Below, one piece after another: positions 48,502-59,293 of a DNA stretch of 64,000 nucleotides. The first letter of the stretch is position 1. Every line of letters starts with the position of its first letter. The translations under genes and the position numbers were made by a program. The DNA is taken from assembly GCA_016630905.1 (NCBI GenBank), contig WBMQ01000001.1, forward strand, positions 1,364,001-1,428,000, read 5' to 3'. The notes under the pieces were generated by a model that was not told the DNA's origin, searched no databases, and saw only the letters and a list, made by a program, of their open reading frames with translations. Source of the DNA: Capillidium heterosporum (lineage: Eukaryota > Entomophthoromycota > Entomophthoromycetes > Entomophthorales > Capillidiaceae).

Positions 48502-50726
48502 CGTAAAGTTGAGTTGAAGGAAACTAAGGTGATACTTTTAAAAAACAAAACTAAATCTTATAGTTTAGTTGTCATATAACATCCATTTGCGATGGTTTAA
48601 ATATTGCTATTTAGCCAATTTATTTTCTAAACAAAATAAGAGTACATGTGCTAAGTGCTAGAAGTTTTTTGGCTTAGACCTTTTAGATCTTTGCAGAATA
48701 GCGTATACTAAAGTGGGTGGCGTATTAAACTATATCGAGCCCAGTATATATTTAAAGTAAGGCAAATTACTAATTCTAGCGAAATTTACATTTTCATATT
48801 GCTAAATTTTAGAAGGTGTGTACCTTTTTAGCAAGTCCAAGCCGTTCTAGTTTATAAAGATTGAAGTATTGCGGGTGTTTGTGCAGGAGAGCAACTTGTG
48901 CTTTCTATAGAAAATGCTGTATATTTTATTTTAGGTATACGACCTAGAGTCGTTAGCATTTAGAACACGAATAAAGCTAAATCTAGAAACTTCTTTGTAA
49001 AGAAATCTATTGTTCACCTGTTCTACTTCGGACCTACAAGAAATTTGCCTATTTCAAGTATACTAGAAATGCAATATAGATCAAATAAAATAGGCAAAAC
49101 CAAACTAGCTAAAATATTCAGCGTACATCTATTACAAATTAGTGCCGACGGGATTTTTAAGCCAATGAGTAGCAACACAATTAGAGCTTTGTGCAAACTT
49201 ATAGGAAATTTCCTACAAATTGTATTCGCCTTCTAGATGGCAAAGGTGGGTGGAACTTGGCTTGCAAAGCCAAACTTGACATGAGTTCGCTAGTTCCATA
49301 TACTTGAGATATGGAACAAATACATTACAAAAGATTTGGTTCTTATATGAACTGTAGCGTCTTATAGAATAATCAATGCTAGATTGAAAAGGTTGAGTTC
49401 TGAGCTCTATAACAGATCTGCAGATTCAGCAAAGTATTTTGTAAGGATTGGTTTCTCGCCCATTTACAATACATTGGCTATAGAGTAGCAGCCAAAGCTT
49501 TTACATCGGATGAATCCAAAGGCTATCATGTACAAGTAGGATAACTTGAATTTTCGGTCGTAAAGTTTTGTAGTGCAATCAAGTTTTAAAGCCATTAGTA
49601 TTTGGACGTTTCAAATAAGTTATAGTACGAGAGGGGGTAGATGGGATAACCATTTTGAAAGCAGTACGCAATTCCATCATATTTTCCTTAGATTTAGGCT
49701 GAATGACGTTGGGATGGTAAAACCAAAAGTTGGTGGAGCGGGTAAAATACTGTTTTCAAGGTTAAACTAGCCAGCTTTGGTATAAATAATCGTATGTGAA
49801 TAAATGCAAGGTAAAAAGCAAATTATTTTCGAAACTTTTCGATCTAAGAATACACTTATATTGATAGTAAGCCTTTGATGGTTGTTATTGTTGTACTAGC
49901 TAACAATAATGAACAAATTTATATTTCCATCAAGCTGATTTCTTCATATCATATATGCTCTACTCTTTGAAAAAGATTTAGTAGATTTTCTAAAAATAAC
50001 TCAATATACCCAAATTTGGAAATTATCAATAATAATTTAGCCTTAGGTTCCGCTTGCCAAATCCGACCAATTAATTGGAGTAGAGCTACCATTCTCAACA
50101 AACTGGCTCCACACCTAACTTTCATAAAGGTATAAAAAGTGGACATGAGATTCAAAATCTAGAAATGTATTGAGGCATTTGTAACAAAGTATTTGAACAT
50201 CGACAAATTCTAAAGCTTTTGGTTCGACTATAACAAATGGAAGTGGAACCAAGCTGAAGAGTCGAACGATATGATGGATATACAATCCGAATGCCTACAA
50301 TAAAATCCAAAAGTATATCGATCAACTTTGAACAAGCCTTATAAAGTAACTGCAAACAGTCAATAATAACATTTACTAGCATGTAGTGGATGCCTATTTC
50401 CAATCGAATTTAGCATGTTTTCGGGATAACAAGTTCTTTCATTTCAGCACCACTTTTAAAAGTAACCTATCCCTCAAAAAGTATTATTTAGTCGGTTTCC
50501 ATAAAACATTTCCAAGCTAGGTTCGCTTATCTCCCCTCACCAACATAAGACTCAATAACTTTGAAGCTGGAATTTCTAATCCATTTAGATGCCTTTAGCC
50601 AAAACTTACCCTATATAAGACGATACCTATCTCCAAAATAAAAGCGTCTGCTTTACAAGCTAACTTCCTCATTTAAAAAAGTAAATTCGAATCCAACTCA
50701 ACTCAACAACAAAGAACAGCTAAAAG
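48502..50726. other. 2.2-kb spacer between the two divergent receptor copies
   Basis: This is the centre of the mirror-image arrangement. Several short open frames (49045-49236 +, 49573-49770 +, 49949-50155 -, 50152-50403 -) show no family resemblance and no joined splice path. No RNA gene was recognised. Confidence 0.45.
50612..50618 (+). promoter_or_regulatory. TATA box upstream of receptor copy B
   Basis: TATATAA, 108 bases before the ATG at 50727. Confidence 0.45.
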
Positions 50727-52001
50727 ATGTCGGCCATGACTCCAACTATGACTACACTATATAGTGTAATTCCAGTCCTGGGTAGACTGAGTATTGCACT
50801 ATCGACCATACCAATAATATCAATGACCTTACTATGTAAGTAAAGGCCATCTACCACCTTTCTAACTTTTTTCTTTATCCAAAAGTTTTCTACAGACGAA
50901 GTTTAGTAGATCGGTTAAGTTTGCGTCTCCAATTTGGTATTGCTGTTGCCGATTGCATCAACCATATACTTTCACAAGTTTCCAACGGGTACAAGACGGG
51001 GGCTATATGCTCGTTCTTTGGCTTTACTGGTAGCTTCGGTAGACAAGTCTACTGTTTCTTGAACATCGGTATCGCTTTGAACTTGCAGCTGGTCTTTTTG
51101 CAAAACAAGAACTACAACTCCAAATGGGAGTATGGCTACTGGATTACACCTATCGTGCTGTCTTTGCTTCTGTCGGTACCACCTTATGGTAAACATTTAG
51201 CATCTACAATCTATATCTTTACTTACCCAAACTTTTAGCTGCTGGTGTTTTTGGATTGGGTTCGGAAGGTAGGTGCTTCATCCTAGCTGGTCAGTCCTAT
51301 TCAGAAATTTTGAAGTTCGTCCTAGCTACCCTTATTGTCATAATTACTATCATCTACTGCTTCGTCGTAGTTGTCTTGGTTATAGTCAAGTTACAGCGAA
51401 ACATCGGTATGATCAGTACCTCGACCGAAACTGCCAACTGGGCCGAAGAGGATGGTTCTAGGTTGAAGGATTCCAACTCTAAATCTAGGCAGCAGAGGTT
51501 CATTAAGAAGTTGATTTTTAGGGTGTAAGTCTGCCTTTTAGAAGTTTGAACTTTTAACTAATTGGTGTTTGATTTCATTTAGTGCTCTGTACCCCTTAGT
51601 TTGCTTCATATGCCAGAGTGGATTCGTAGTGCGAAGTATATGCCAGCTGGCTAACTACGATAGTTTTGGTTTACGCATTTGGTCAGCTTACGGTGGAGGT
51701 ATCCTATATTTAAAAATTAACTAGTACCTGACCTTATACTACTAGAATCTATTGGTATCTTCAACTTCCTAGCCTTCATGTTAGACCCTACCTTCCATTT
51801 AGCGGTAGCCCAATGTTATTGTGAACTCCGTGAGAAATACTTTGGAGCCAATGCACCCGCTGTACAATCCTGTAACTATATTTATATTTATTTATTTTAC
51901 TGATGTTTGATGTAGATGAACTAAATACTACTGGGAACGGGAACGTAGACTTCAAAGATGTTACCAATGAGATGCTGCTTAGCGAAACTAAGATGCTATA
52001 G
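50727..52001 (+). CDS. Seven-transmembrane receptor-like protein, copy B (intact)
   Basis: Six exons, about 340 residues, all in frame (MSAMTPTMTTLYSVIP...). Helices are equivalent to copy A: VIPVLGRLSIALSTIPIISM; LRLQFGIAVADCINHILSQ; QVYCFLNIGIALNLQLVFL; YWITPIVLSLLLSVPPY; ILKFVLATLIVIITIIYCFV; LYPLVCFICQSGFVVRSICQ; SIGIFNFLAFMLDPTFHLAV. The third cytoplasmic loop is Ser/Asp/Glu-rich, and the C-tail (about 45 residues, ending LLSETKML) differs from copy A. It resembles cAR/Git3-like GPCRs, but no G-protein contact motif can be asserted. Confidence 0.78.
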
Positions 52002-53870
52002 ACCGTATTTCCTTTAATTTCGCTTAATAAACTTTTGACAAGTAAAGTTTTTTATTCTTATATACTGCTGTATATTAAAGTCATTAAATATGTTGTAAAT
52101 TTTTAAAATGATACATAGTAATTTGGGTTCAGCTTATATTATATAAACTATAATACTGATGAGGTTTATTATGCGACTTTGTAGTTAAATTGCATTCTAT
52201 TTCTTCTGTAGACTCGATATGCTAAAAACTACTTTATGATTGGTGATTTGATTAATATTCCGAAAAATGCATATTTTTTTGATAATGTATATAAATAACT
52301 TTGTTTAAACTAGTTTCCAATCCTATATATTTCGATCCTCAAAGCCTCCATAGTTTTCATTGTATCATCGACATGAAAGTATCTGATGCTTGGTCTAGGT
52401 ATCTAAAAACTAAGCACAATGTACTATAAAATGAAGTGACCTGCTTCCTTTTTCATAGGTATTCCGTCGCCAAGTACGCTATAAAGTTCGTTGCTTCTGG
52501 TACCACCACGCTTATCTTTACTTCAAGGGAAGTTGAAGATTTTAAATCAAATATTCAACTTGGATCATATGCCTTGGAAAGCTGGGTCGGCAGCTAGACT
52601 TAGAGATTGTACTACTTAATCGCAAGTATCTGATTGGAAGAAGTGGAAGCAGATGCAGCAAGTAATCGCTACGAAAGTAGTTAGTATAGCTCAAACTTTC
52701 ATTTTTGGTAAAAGAACCTTCAATAGGAGCCTGCATTTAATTGAGATTGAAACTAATGGCGACTTTCAACTACTTTACAAACTAATTTTCGAAAGCAAGA
52801 AATTGAAAATTTTGCTATAAACATTTTAGGACAACTTCCAAATACCTTGGAATTGAAAGGTGAGCTAAGATATATGAAATTATAGGATATCCGGGTTATC
52901 TAATAAAGTATTTGGATTTAGACCTTAGCTCCAATTCCTATAAAAAGGTATTTGAAGTTATATCAAAGTATCTAGGCAAGTTTGCATTTGGATGTGATCC
53001 GTTATAAGAACCTAATTCCTTACGTTTTCATAAACTTGCAAACTTAACTTGTGCTAGCATGCCAATATATCTTGTGAGTATGTACGAATCCAATGCATAT
53101 ATCACTGGTTTTTGACAAAGTGCTAGAGTTCCGCAATAAAAGTCATTTAGACTCTAATTGAGAGTGCTATTCCCCCAAAGCTCAGTTCAAAATAAACTCG
53201 TCAAGGAATGATGTTCATCACCAATTCTTTTTGCTCAAAGCTTAAGAAACTATGGGTGATGAGTATAAATGTAAGTTTAGGATAGCTCGTGGAGCTTCGG
53301 GCTTCAATACAGCTAACAGGTCTAGTTTCATTGCACTTTAGATGTATATCAAATCTGTAAAGTTTAAATTAGCTAAAAGAAAGGCCTTTTCTTTAGAGGT
53401 CTTTAGTTGCCATCCTTTAAGCCATCTAAGCTAGGCTTCTTAAATTCGTAACGGCAGACTTCAAATGTGCAGTAGAGTTTTTTCTGATTTTGAGTTGCTT
53501 CAGAATCAAGATTAGTGATTTAATATAGAACGCTGTATTCCATTTTTTGGATCCAAGTAATGTAAGTTTTGAAAGAAAACTCTGCTATCAATATGGAACA
53601 AGTTTAGCCAATTAAATGATCCATCCGTTGGTTCAACTGAGCTAGATTCCAAGGCCATTACGTGTGCCAAAGCTTCAAAACTCTAAAAGTTTGAAGTTCA
53701 AGAGTTTTCATAACAGTCAAAAGTAATACCAAGTAAACATTTTGAAGAACTAAGCTATACCAGTAATTTTATGCTAATATTTGTATACATCTATATTTTT
53801 AAATTTTAAATTTTGCTCCAATTTAAACACATTTGATATTAAGCCAGTCAACATTTATAGAGCAAATAAG
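52002..53870. other. Intergenic between receptor copy B and RPN5
   Basis: About 1.9 kb, AT-rich. Apart from the small spliced frame at 52373-52597 nothing was recognised; the open frame 52542-52736 (-) has no support. Confidence 0.45.
52373..52597 (+). CDS. Possible small two-exon gene of unknown function
   Basis: The ATG at 52373 opens MKVSDAWS; an intron with GTATCT...CATAG ends (52399-52458) joins to a 46-codon exon ending at 52597, in phase, giving about 54 residues (SVAKYAIKFVASGTTTLIF, then an acidic tail). A TATATAT stretch lies about 50 bases upstream. No family was recognised. It could be chance. Confidence 0.25.
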
Positions 53871-55610
53871 ATGTCCGGAAGATTAGAAAAGATGGAAAGG
53901 GACTGGTCGAGTGAAGTCGACGAGCTACTTCCAAGAGCCCACTCATTAGTTGAAGTAATACATTCCCCTATATCCACCAATTTTAACCGTCAAAATTAGA
54001 GTAACCAAGTCGAAGAAGCTTTCGAAGCGCTGTTAGCTATGGAAAAGCAATGCCGTGCAGTAAGTTACAAATCAACCATCCAAACTCAATTCTGTTTATA
54101 GTCGGCTGATTTGGCATCCACTTCAAGGATCTTGGTAGAAGTAGTGCGAGTTTGTCGTCAGATTGAAGATTGGAGACGATTAAATGAGAGTGTCGTCCTT
54201 TTATCCAAGAAGCACGGACAGCTCAAGCAGGTACATTGTAAAGCTATATCGAAACTTACCGTTTGAAAAGGCTATAACCAACATGGTCAAAGAAGCAATG
54301 GTCTTTTTAAATGATACTCCTAATTTGGAAACTCAGTTGGAACTCATTGCCACTTTGCGGACAGTTACCGACGGAAAGGTAATTTGTTTGCTAACTGGTT
54401 TACTTATAAATGTTAGATTTACGTCGAGGTAGAGCGTGCCCACCTCACCAAGAGATTGGCAAGGATCCGTGAGGACGAAGGCAAAATTGCCGAAGCTGCC
54501 GAAATCCTGCAGGAACTCCAGGTATTTTAATATTTTTACGATGTTGACTGAAACTTGATTAGGTTGAAACCTTTGGATCCATGGAGAAGCGTGAGAAGAC
54601 CGAATTCATTCCTAGAGCAGATGCGCCTGTGTCTGCTGAACAAGGATTACATAAGAACCGTCATCATCTCCAAGAAGATCAACACCACCTTCTTTAAGGA
54701 TAATGCCCATGACGTAATTTTTACAAAAATTTGGCGTTATTAATGTTTGCTACCAGGACCTCAAAATGATCTACTACACCTTGATGATCGAGTATGCGCT
54801 GCATGAAGAGGACTACCTAAGTGTATGCAAGTACTATCGCGAGATCTATACGACCGAGCAGATCCAGAGCAACCAAGATGGCAACCGAGCCTGAAATCTT
54901 GGCCAACATTTTGCTGTTCGCCGTCTTGGCCCCCTTCGATCACGAGCAGAGTGATCTACTGCATCGTATAACGGTACCTGGCGATAAGTACCTCAATGAA
55001 GTCAAGTTCCAATAGTAAGCTTTTTGGCTACAAGCTAGATTTGCTAACTTGAAGTTTTTAGTGACATGGTCAAGACCTTTACCAAGCCAGAACTGATGCG
55101 TTGGCCCATCATCGAGACCCAGTTTGGCCAGCAATTGACCAGCATCGACATATTCAAAGCCGGTACCCCTGACGGCCATAAACGTTGGGAAGCCTTCCAC
55201 TCTAGAGTCATTGAACACGTACATCTTAATTTACCCATCTCCTTTACTAACCTTCTTCAAATTAGAACATTCGAGTCATTGCCAAATACTACACTCGAAT
55301 TACTACTGCCCGACTGACTGAATTGTTGGATTTGATACCTGAGGTAAAATTCTTCCTTCCTTTCTTCATTTAATCGTACTTTTTCAAATAGGAAACTGAA
55401 GCCTTTTTATCCAAACTGGTAGTTAGTAAGACTATCTTTGCGAGAATTGATCGTCCCAACGGAGTTGTTTCGTTCAAACCTCGCTTGGATTCCAGTGGTG
55501 TGTTGTCAAGCTGGACTAGCGACGTCAACTCTATCCTCAAGTTGGTCGAATCGACCTCCCACCTCATCGCCAAAGAGGAAATGGTCCATAAAGTCTCCCA
55601 ATCCTTGTAA
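53871..55610 (+). CDS. RPN5: 26S proteasome regulatory subunit RPN5/PSMD12, two +1 frame breaks
   Basis: Ten exons, about 445 residues (human 456). Landmarks: [60 protein letters not shown], the PCI region [19 protein letters not shown], and the C-terminal [16 protein letters not shown]5 is a lid subunit next to the Rpn11 deubiquitinase and is essential in model organisms. Two single-base skips are needed: C54611 (EFI then LEQM; the unshifted frame gives Ile-Pro-Arg) and one base between 54871 and 54891 (after EQIQSN, before [17 protein letters not shown]; the unshifted frame stops at TGA 54892-54894). No intron fits at either site. No second RPN5 is seen in the window. Confidence 0.88.
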
Positions 55611-55879
55611 GCGGTGGGCTTAGTAAATTTTTCAAGTATAAGTAATTTATTTTATTGGCAGTAGGGTTTTATATTTTATCATGGGATCATTTATAAACTT
55701 TGTCAAGTGTTGCAGGATATATCATATAGTACAAGCCTAGCTTACTTTTATGTTAAGAGATCATTTACATTTTATCTATGAATAAGTCTCGGTTTATTAT
55801 TAAAGTTATAAAAGACATCCAAAATAAAGCATAGAAATACGATTATATTAGCATCGATTTGGCTGATTTCAAAGCCATT

Positions 55880-57655
55880 TTAGTTGTTGGCGATGATATC
55901 GGCAACTTTCATGGCCATCATATGGGTATACACAGACGGGAAGTAACCAGGAGGCGCAGGGAAGGCCGAAGCATCAACGACTCTCAGATTCTTTGTTTTA
56001 CGTACCCTAAACTTGGAATCTAAGACAGCCATTTCATCACCATCCTTGCCGATCTTAGCAGTACAGCAAATATGATGCCCAAACATGTTTTCCCGGATGT
56101 ACTCGCCAATTTGCTTATCAGTAACTACATCAGGACCCGGCTTGACCTCTTTAGAGTTGCTGGTAACTTCCTTCAAGAACTTTCGACTGGCTTTGACGGC
56201 GTCAATGACGATTTGCAATTGAGAATTGGGGCCATCACCATCGGCGAACTTGTTGAAGTTGATATCAGGTGTGTCGAAAGGATTGGTAGAGGCCAGTTTA
56301 ACGTACCCCTTATCCTTAGTATGGACCTTGAAGATCAATTGGGAAAGCTTATCTTTACCGTGCATGATACGGTCAGCGAACCCAGGGTCGTAGTTATCGA
56401 ATCTTGCGCCAGTAGTTAATACAAATTGATCAGGCTCGTTCAAATTGGGGCTGCTTTTGACGAGTTGACCACTAAATACACCGTTAAAGGTATAAGGCCC
56501 GGTGCCGTACTTTTTGTAGTCAATGTAGCAAGGGTCTTTGCCATCCAAGGTATAGGTACATCGGTCGATCAAAGTCAAATTGTGTTGCAATTGAACGACT
56601 ACCGAAGCTTCATGTTTGTCCATCAAATTCTGTCCGACTCCTGGTAAGTGAACCTTAGGTTCAATGCCAACTTCACGGAGGTGCTTCTCATCGCCTATAC
56701 CACTGAGCATGAGGATCTGTGGCGTGTTGAAGGCACCACCAGCAACGATAATCTCCTTCTTGGCGGTGACGATTCCAGTCTCTAAGTTACTGTAGTCGGT
56801 GCTCTTGGATTGGGGGCTGGCCTTGTACAAAAACTTACCCTTAGTATAAGCTACGCCAGTAGCTATGTTGTTAGAGTCTAAAACAACTTTTGTGACAAAG
56901 GTATCGGTCCAGATATCCAAAGGGTACTGCTTTTGAGCCTGGCGGATGTGGCCTCTAAAATCGACACGCTCTGATGTAATTCCATCAACAGCTACAGGTA
57001 GCAGGACACGGCCTTCGTTCTCAGTGTTAGCCTTGCCAGTGATATCGTAACTGTTGACGTCGGTGAATATCCCACCAACTATGGAAGGAATCAGCTTGAG
57101 TAACTGCAGGTCGATATGGATCAATTTGAGTGGGTTCAAGAAACTAATTGGGAACCAACCGTTGTAGCCGTGGTCGTCATTGAAGATAGGTAGGTCGTAG
57201 TAGTTCTTCTCTAGCTTCTGGAAGAGCTTGCGCATATATTTCTCGCCCCACGTCTTGTCGCCAGTGATATCTACCATAAGTTCGTAATCGCGATTATTGG
57301 GTAAAACTGATATCATAGCGTTGTGAGTTGAGCATCCACCTAAACCACCAACTCTAGGGTAGTGGAACACCTTGTCTGCCGAAGTTCCTGAAGTGTAGTA
57401 CTTGATCTTAAAATCAAAAGAGATGTTTTGTTCCTCACTGGCGTAGATATGCATGAGGGGGATCTTGATCTTTTCGGTTTCGTACTCAGGACCGGCTTCG
57501 ATTAAGAGAGTCTTCAACCCTTTCTTGGCAAGTTCGACAGCCAATGTACCACCACCTATACCGCTACCGACGACTATATAGTCATAATCTTGACTTGCTA
57601 CTAAACTTACGAGGTGGGCTATGAACCAGGTTATCGCCTTGAATTTCATCTTCAA
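55880..57655 (-). CDS. Secreted GMC-family FAD oxidoreductase, copy B (intact)
   Basis: Single exon, 591 residues. It has a signal peptide (about 1-21), ADP-binding VVGSGIGGGTLAVELA (28-43), IEAGPE, GGLGGCSTHNAM (GMC signature 1, about 105-116), VAGGAFNTPQILMLSGIG (signature 2), and the active-site segment GHHICCTAKIG at about residue 526, followed by DASAFPAPPGYFPSVYTHMMA with the second catalytic His. GMC enzymes oxidise alcohols, sugars or aryl alcohols using FAD and usually make hydrogen peroxide; the substrate cannot be told. The segment reads CCTAKIG where most family members have GTCxMG. It is on the opposite strand to RPN5 and converges with it. Confidence 0.88.
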   Translation of the reverse strand: MKMKFKAITWFIAHLVSLVASQDYDYIVVGSGIGGGTLAVELAKKGLKTLLIEAGPEYETEKIKIPLMHIYASEEQNISFDFKIKYYTSGTSADKVFHYPRVGGLGGCSTHNAMISVLPNNRDYELMVDITGDKTWGEKYMRKLFQKLEKNYYDLPIFNDDHGYNGWFPISFLNPLKLIHIDLQLLKLIPSIVGGIFTDVNSYDITGKANTENEGRVLLPVAVDGITSERVDFRGHIRQAQKQYPLDIWTDTFVTKVVLDSNNIATGVAYTKGKFLYKASPQSKSTDYSNLETGIVTAKKEIIVAGGAFNTPQILMLSGIGDEKHLREVGIEPKVHLPGVGQNLMDKHEASVVVQLQHNLTLIDRCTYTLDGKDPCYIDYKKYGTGPYTFNGVFSGQLVKSSPNLNEPDQFVLTTGARFDNYDPGFADRIMHGKDKLSQLIFKVHTKDKGYVKLASTNPFDTPDINFNKFADGDGPNSQLQIVIDAVKASRKFLKEVTSNSKEVKPGPDVVTDKQIGEYIRENMFGHHICCTAKIGKDGDEMAVLDSKFRVRKTKNLRVVDASAFPAPPGYFPSVYTHMMAMKVADIIANN

Positions 57656-57730
57656 ACCTTTGTTGCTATTAAAATGTTTAATTTAGTTTAATAGAAAGAT
57701 AGTTGCTAAAGTGTCGGGTTGACATCCCTA

Positions 57731-57738
57731 CTTATATA
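57731..57738 (-). promoter_or_regulatory. TATA box of GMC copy B
   Basis: TATATAAG on the minus strand, 75 bases before the ATG at 57655. Confidence 0.5.
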
Positions 57739-57956
57739 TTGATTACACTTTCTAAGGAATCTAGCCTACAATCACCCGTGCCTCATCCTTATACCTTTAG
57801 GTAATCTATGTGCTTTATAAATATGAAACTTGTATATCGCCTGATCGCTGATACAATTAAATAACCTATAGTTACTATATTCAACTATATTTATCCCTAT
57901 TTGAATACATTTTTGTTCTTTAATTATAGGCACATGGTCACAATACTTTGAATCTA

Positions 57957-58231
57957 ATGGGAATTTTTCAACTTCTCATATTTATCGGCTTTACATCTAT
58001 CCTTACTAGGTACTTTTGAGCGACAGTTTTCGATATGGATTTATACGAAAGTATATGTCTATAAATAGCTTATGGACTTTTCTATTTAAGCTTAGAATGG
58101 ATGCGTTTACATATATGTGTATCGTAGGGTGGTGCATATATAGTTCATCTTTGATAAACGATATCAATCAAAGCTCGTTGCACTTACATTGTAGAGTAGA
58201 GGTGACTACCTATACATGCCCCCAAACTTAA
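57957..58231 (+). CDS. Possible small secreted protein, two exons
   Basis: The ATG at 57957 gives a strongly hydrophobic start (MGIFQLLIFIGFTSILT) like a signal peptide. A GTACTT...CTTAG intron (58010-58095) joins in phase to an exon with four Cys (YMCIVGWC ... LHLHC ... YTC) ending at 58229-58231. About 62 residues. No family was recognised. It lies among other TATA-driven accessory genes. The splice path is plausible but unproven. Confidence 0.28.
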
Positions 58232-58705
58232 GTAGTGGAAATTTCCATGTTTATAATGTATAGATAAAGTAGAATTAGCATCAAGTGTTAAATTAAGGTG
58301 ATGTGCTGTGTATATTGCTTTCTTTGTCTTTATTGATGCGTAAAGTGTATTGGTTTTTGACTAATTTTAGTTAAATTTATAGTAACATGGAATTATTAGA
58401 TGTATAATTGATTGATGGTAGTATATTCTTTTTATTGTATGTACTAGCTAAATAGGCCTTATACCTTGAACAATACTTTCAAATATATAACACTTAGGTA
58501 TACCATATACCTGGCTTACATTTTTTTTCAACACGTATTCTATACATTACCTATACTTAATAAGAAAAGTATATCAGCATATATTAAAATTTTAATAGCA
58601 ATCAAATAAAAGCTTGTAGATATACGTATTTATTAAAACAACAAGATATAGCAAGTTGTAGACTGGAGATTATATACAATGAAAGAGTAAAAGTTTAAAT
58701 GGAGT

Positions 58706-59293
58706 TCAAGCTAAGCACTCTGGATCGGTCGGGGCTTCAGCAGTGAGATTACGCTGCAGTACATAAGCCAAGGTGATGGTAGCAATAGTCTGATCAACGC
58801 GATCCATATCAACCAAAAACTTAAAGGTGCCGATGATGTGACAACCGATCTGGTACTGAAATTCAGCTAAGATGACATCGGGTTGGCTTTTCGAACTGTA
58901 CTGGTAGACACATCCCAGCATATTCTTGCGTTGCCACTTGAACTCCTCAATTTCGCCATCAATACTCCTCAATTGAACAGAGTAGGGGTACCCTAAAGCA
59001 GGAGCTAAAGGCGGAGTAAAGGTGATGGCACTGTATTTGATTTTATCGTTGAAGTGTAAATTATCCAGCTTGACACTTCGCATTAAGCAGCTACCTTTAG
59101 GCTTATACATGTCGGCTATGGGTTTTCCATCCTCAGTTTCGGCTGATAGTTTAAGATAACTGGGCTTGAAGGTGTACTCGACCTCTTGGTTTTCATTGAC
59201 AAGGTCGTACTCCTTCCAGAAGAAACCTTTTTCGATGACAGCGTAGGACTTTACTGGAGAGTTGGAGGTGGAAGTAAGTTTTTCAGATGGCAT
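58706..59293 (-). CDS. Tubby/LURP-one-like (DUF6593-like) protein, copy B
   Basis: Single exon, 195 residues, homologous over its full length to copy A at 42577-43188. Shared blocks: VIEKGFFWKEYDL, IADMYKPKGSCLMR, LGYPYSVQL, WQRKNMLGCVYQY, ILAEFQYQIG, and a C-terminal hydrophobic helix ending AYVLQRNLTAE. It has no signal peptide. Function is unknown; the fold inference is the same as for copy A. The TATA box is at 59334-59341. Confidence 0.72.
   Translation of the reverse strand: MPSEKLTSTSNSPVKSYAVIEKGFFWKEYDLVNENQEVEYTFKPSYLKLSAETEDGKPIADMYKPKGSCLMRSVKLDNLHFNDKIKYSAITFTPPLAPALGYPYSVQLRSIDGEIEEFKWQRKNMLGCVYQYSSKSQPDVILAEFQYQIGCHIIGTFKFLVDMDRVDQTIATITLAYVLQRNLTAEAPTDPECLA

Larger units (their letters stand above)
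57656..58705. other. Intergenic between GMC copy B and tubby-like copy B
   Basis: AT-rich. It contains the GMC TATA box and one possible small secreted-protein gene (57957-58231); nothing else was seen. Confidence 0.45.

Noticed and set aside
1362..54894. Euplotes-style frameshifting only at stop codons
   Set aside because: In TLS1, receptor A, GMC A (44640) and the first RPN5 site the alignment places the skip several codons before the frame-0 stop.
1362..54894. Stop-codon reassignment
   Set aside because: TAA, TAG and TGA all terminate intact genes here (for example GRP94 TAA, RNase H2B TAG, RICTOR TGA), and the breaks need a frame change, not readthrough.
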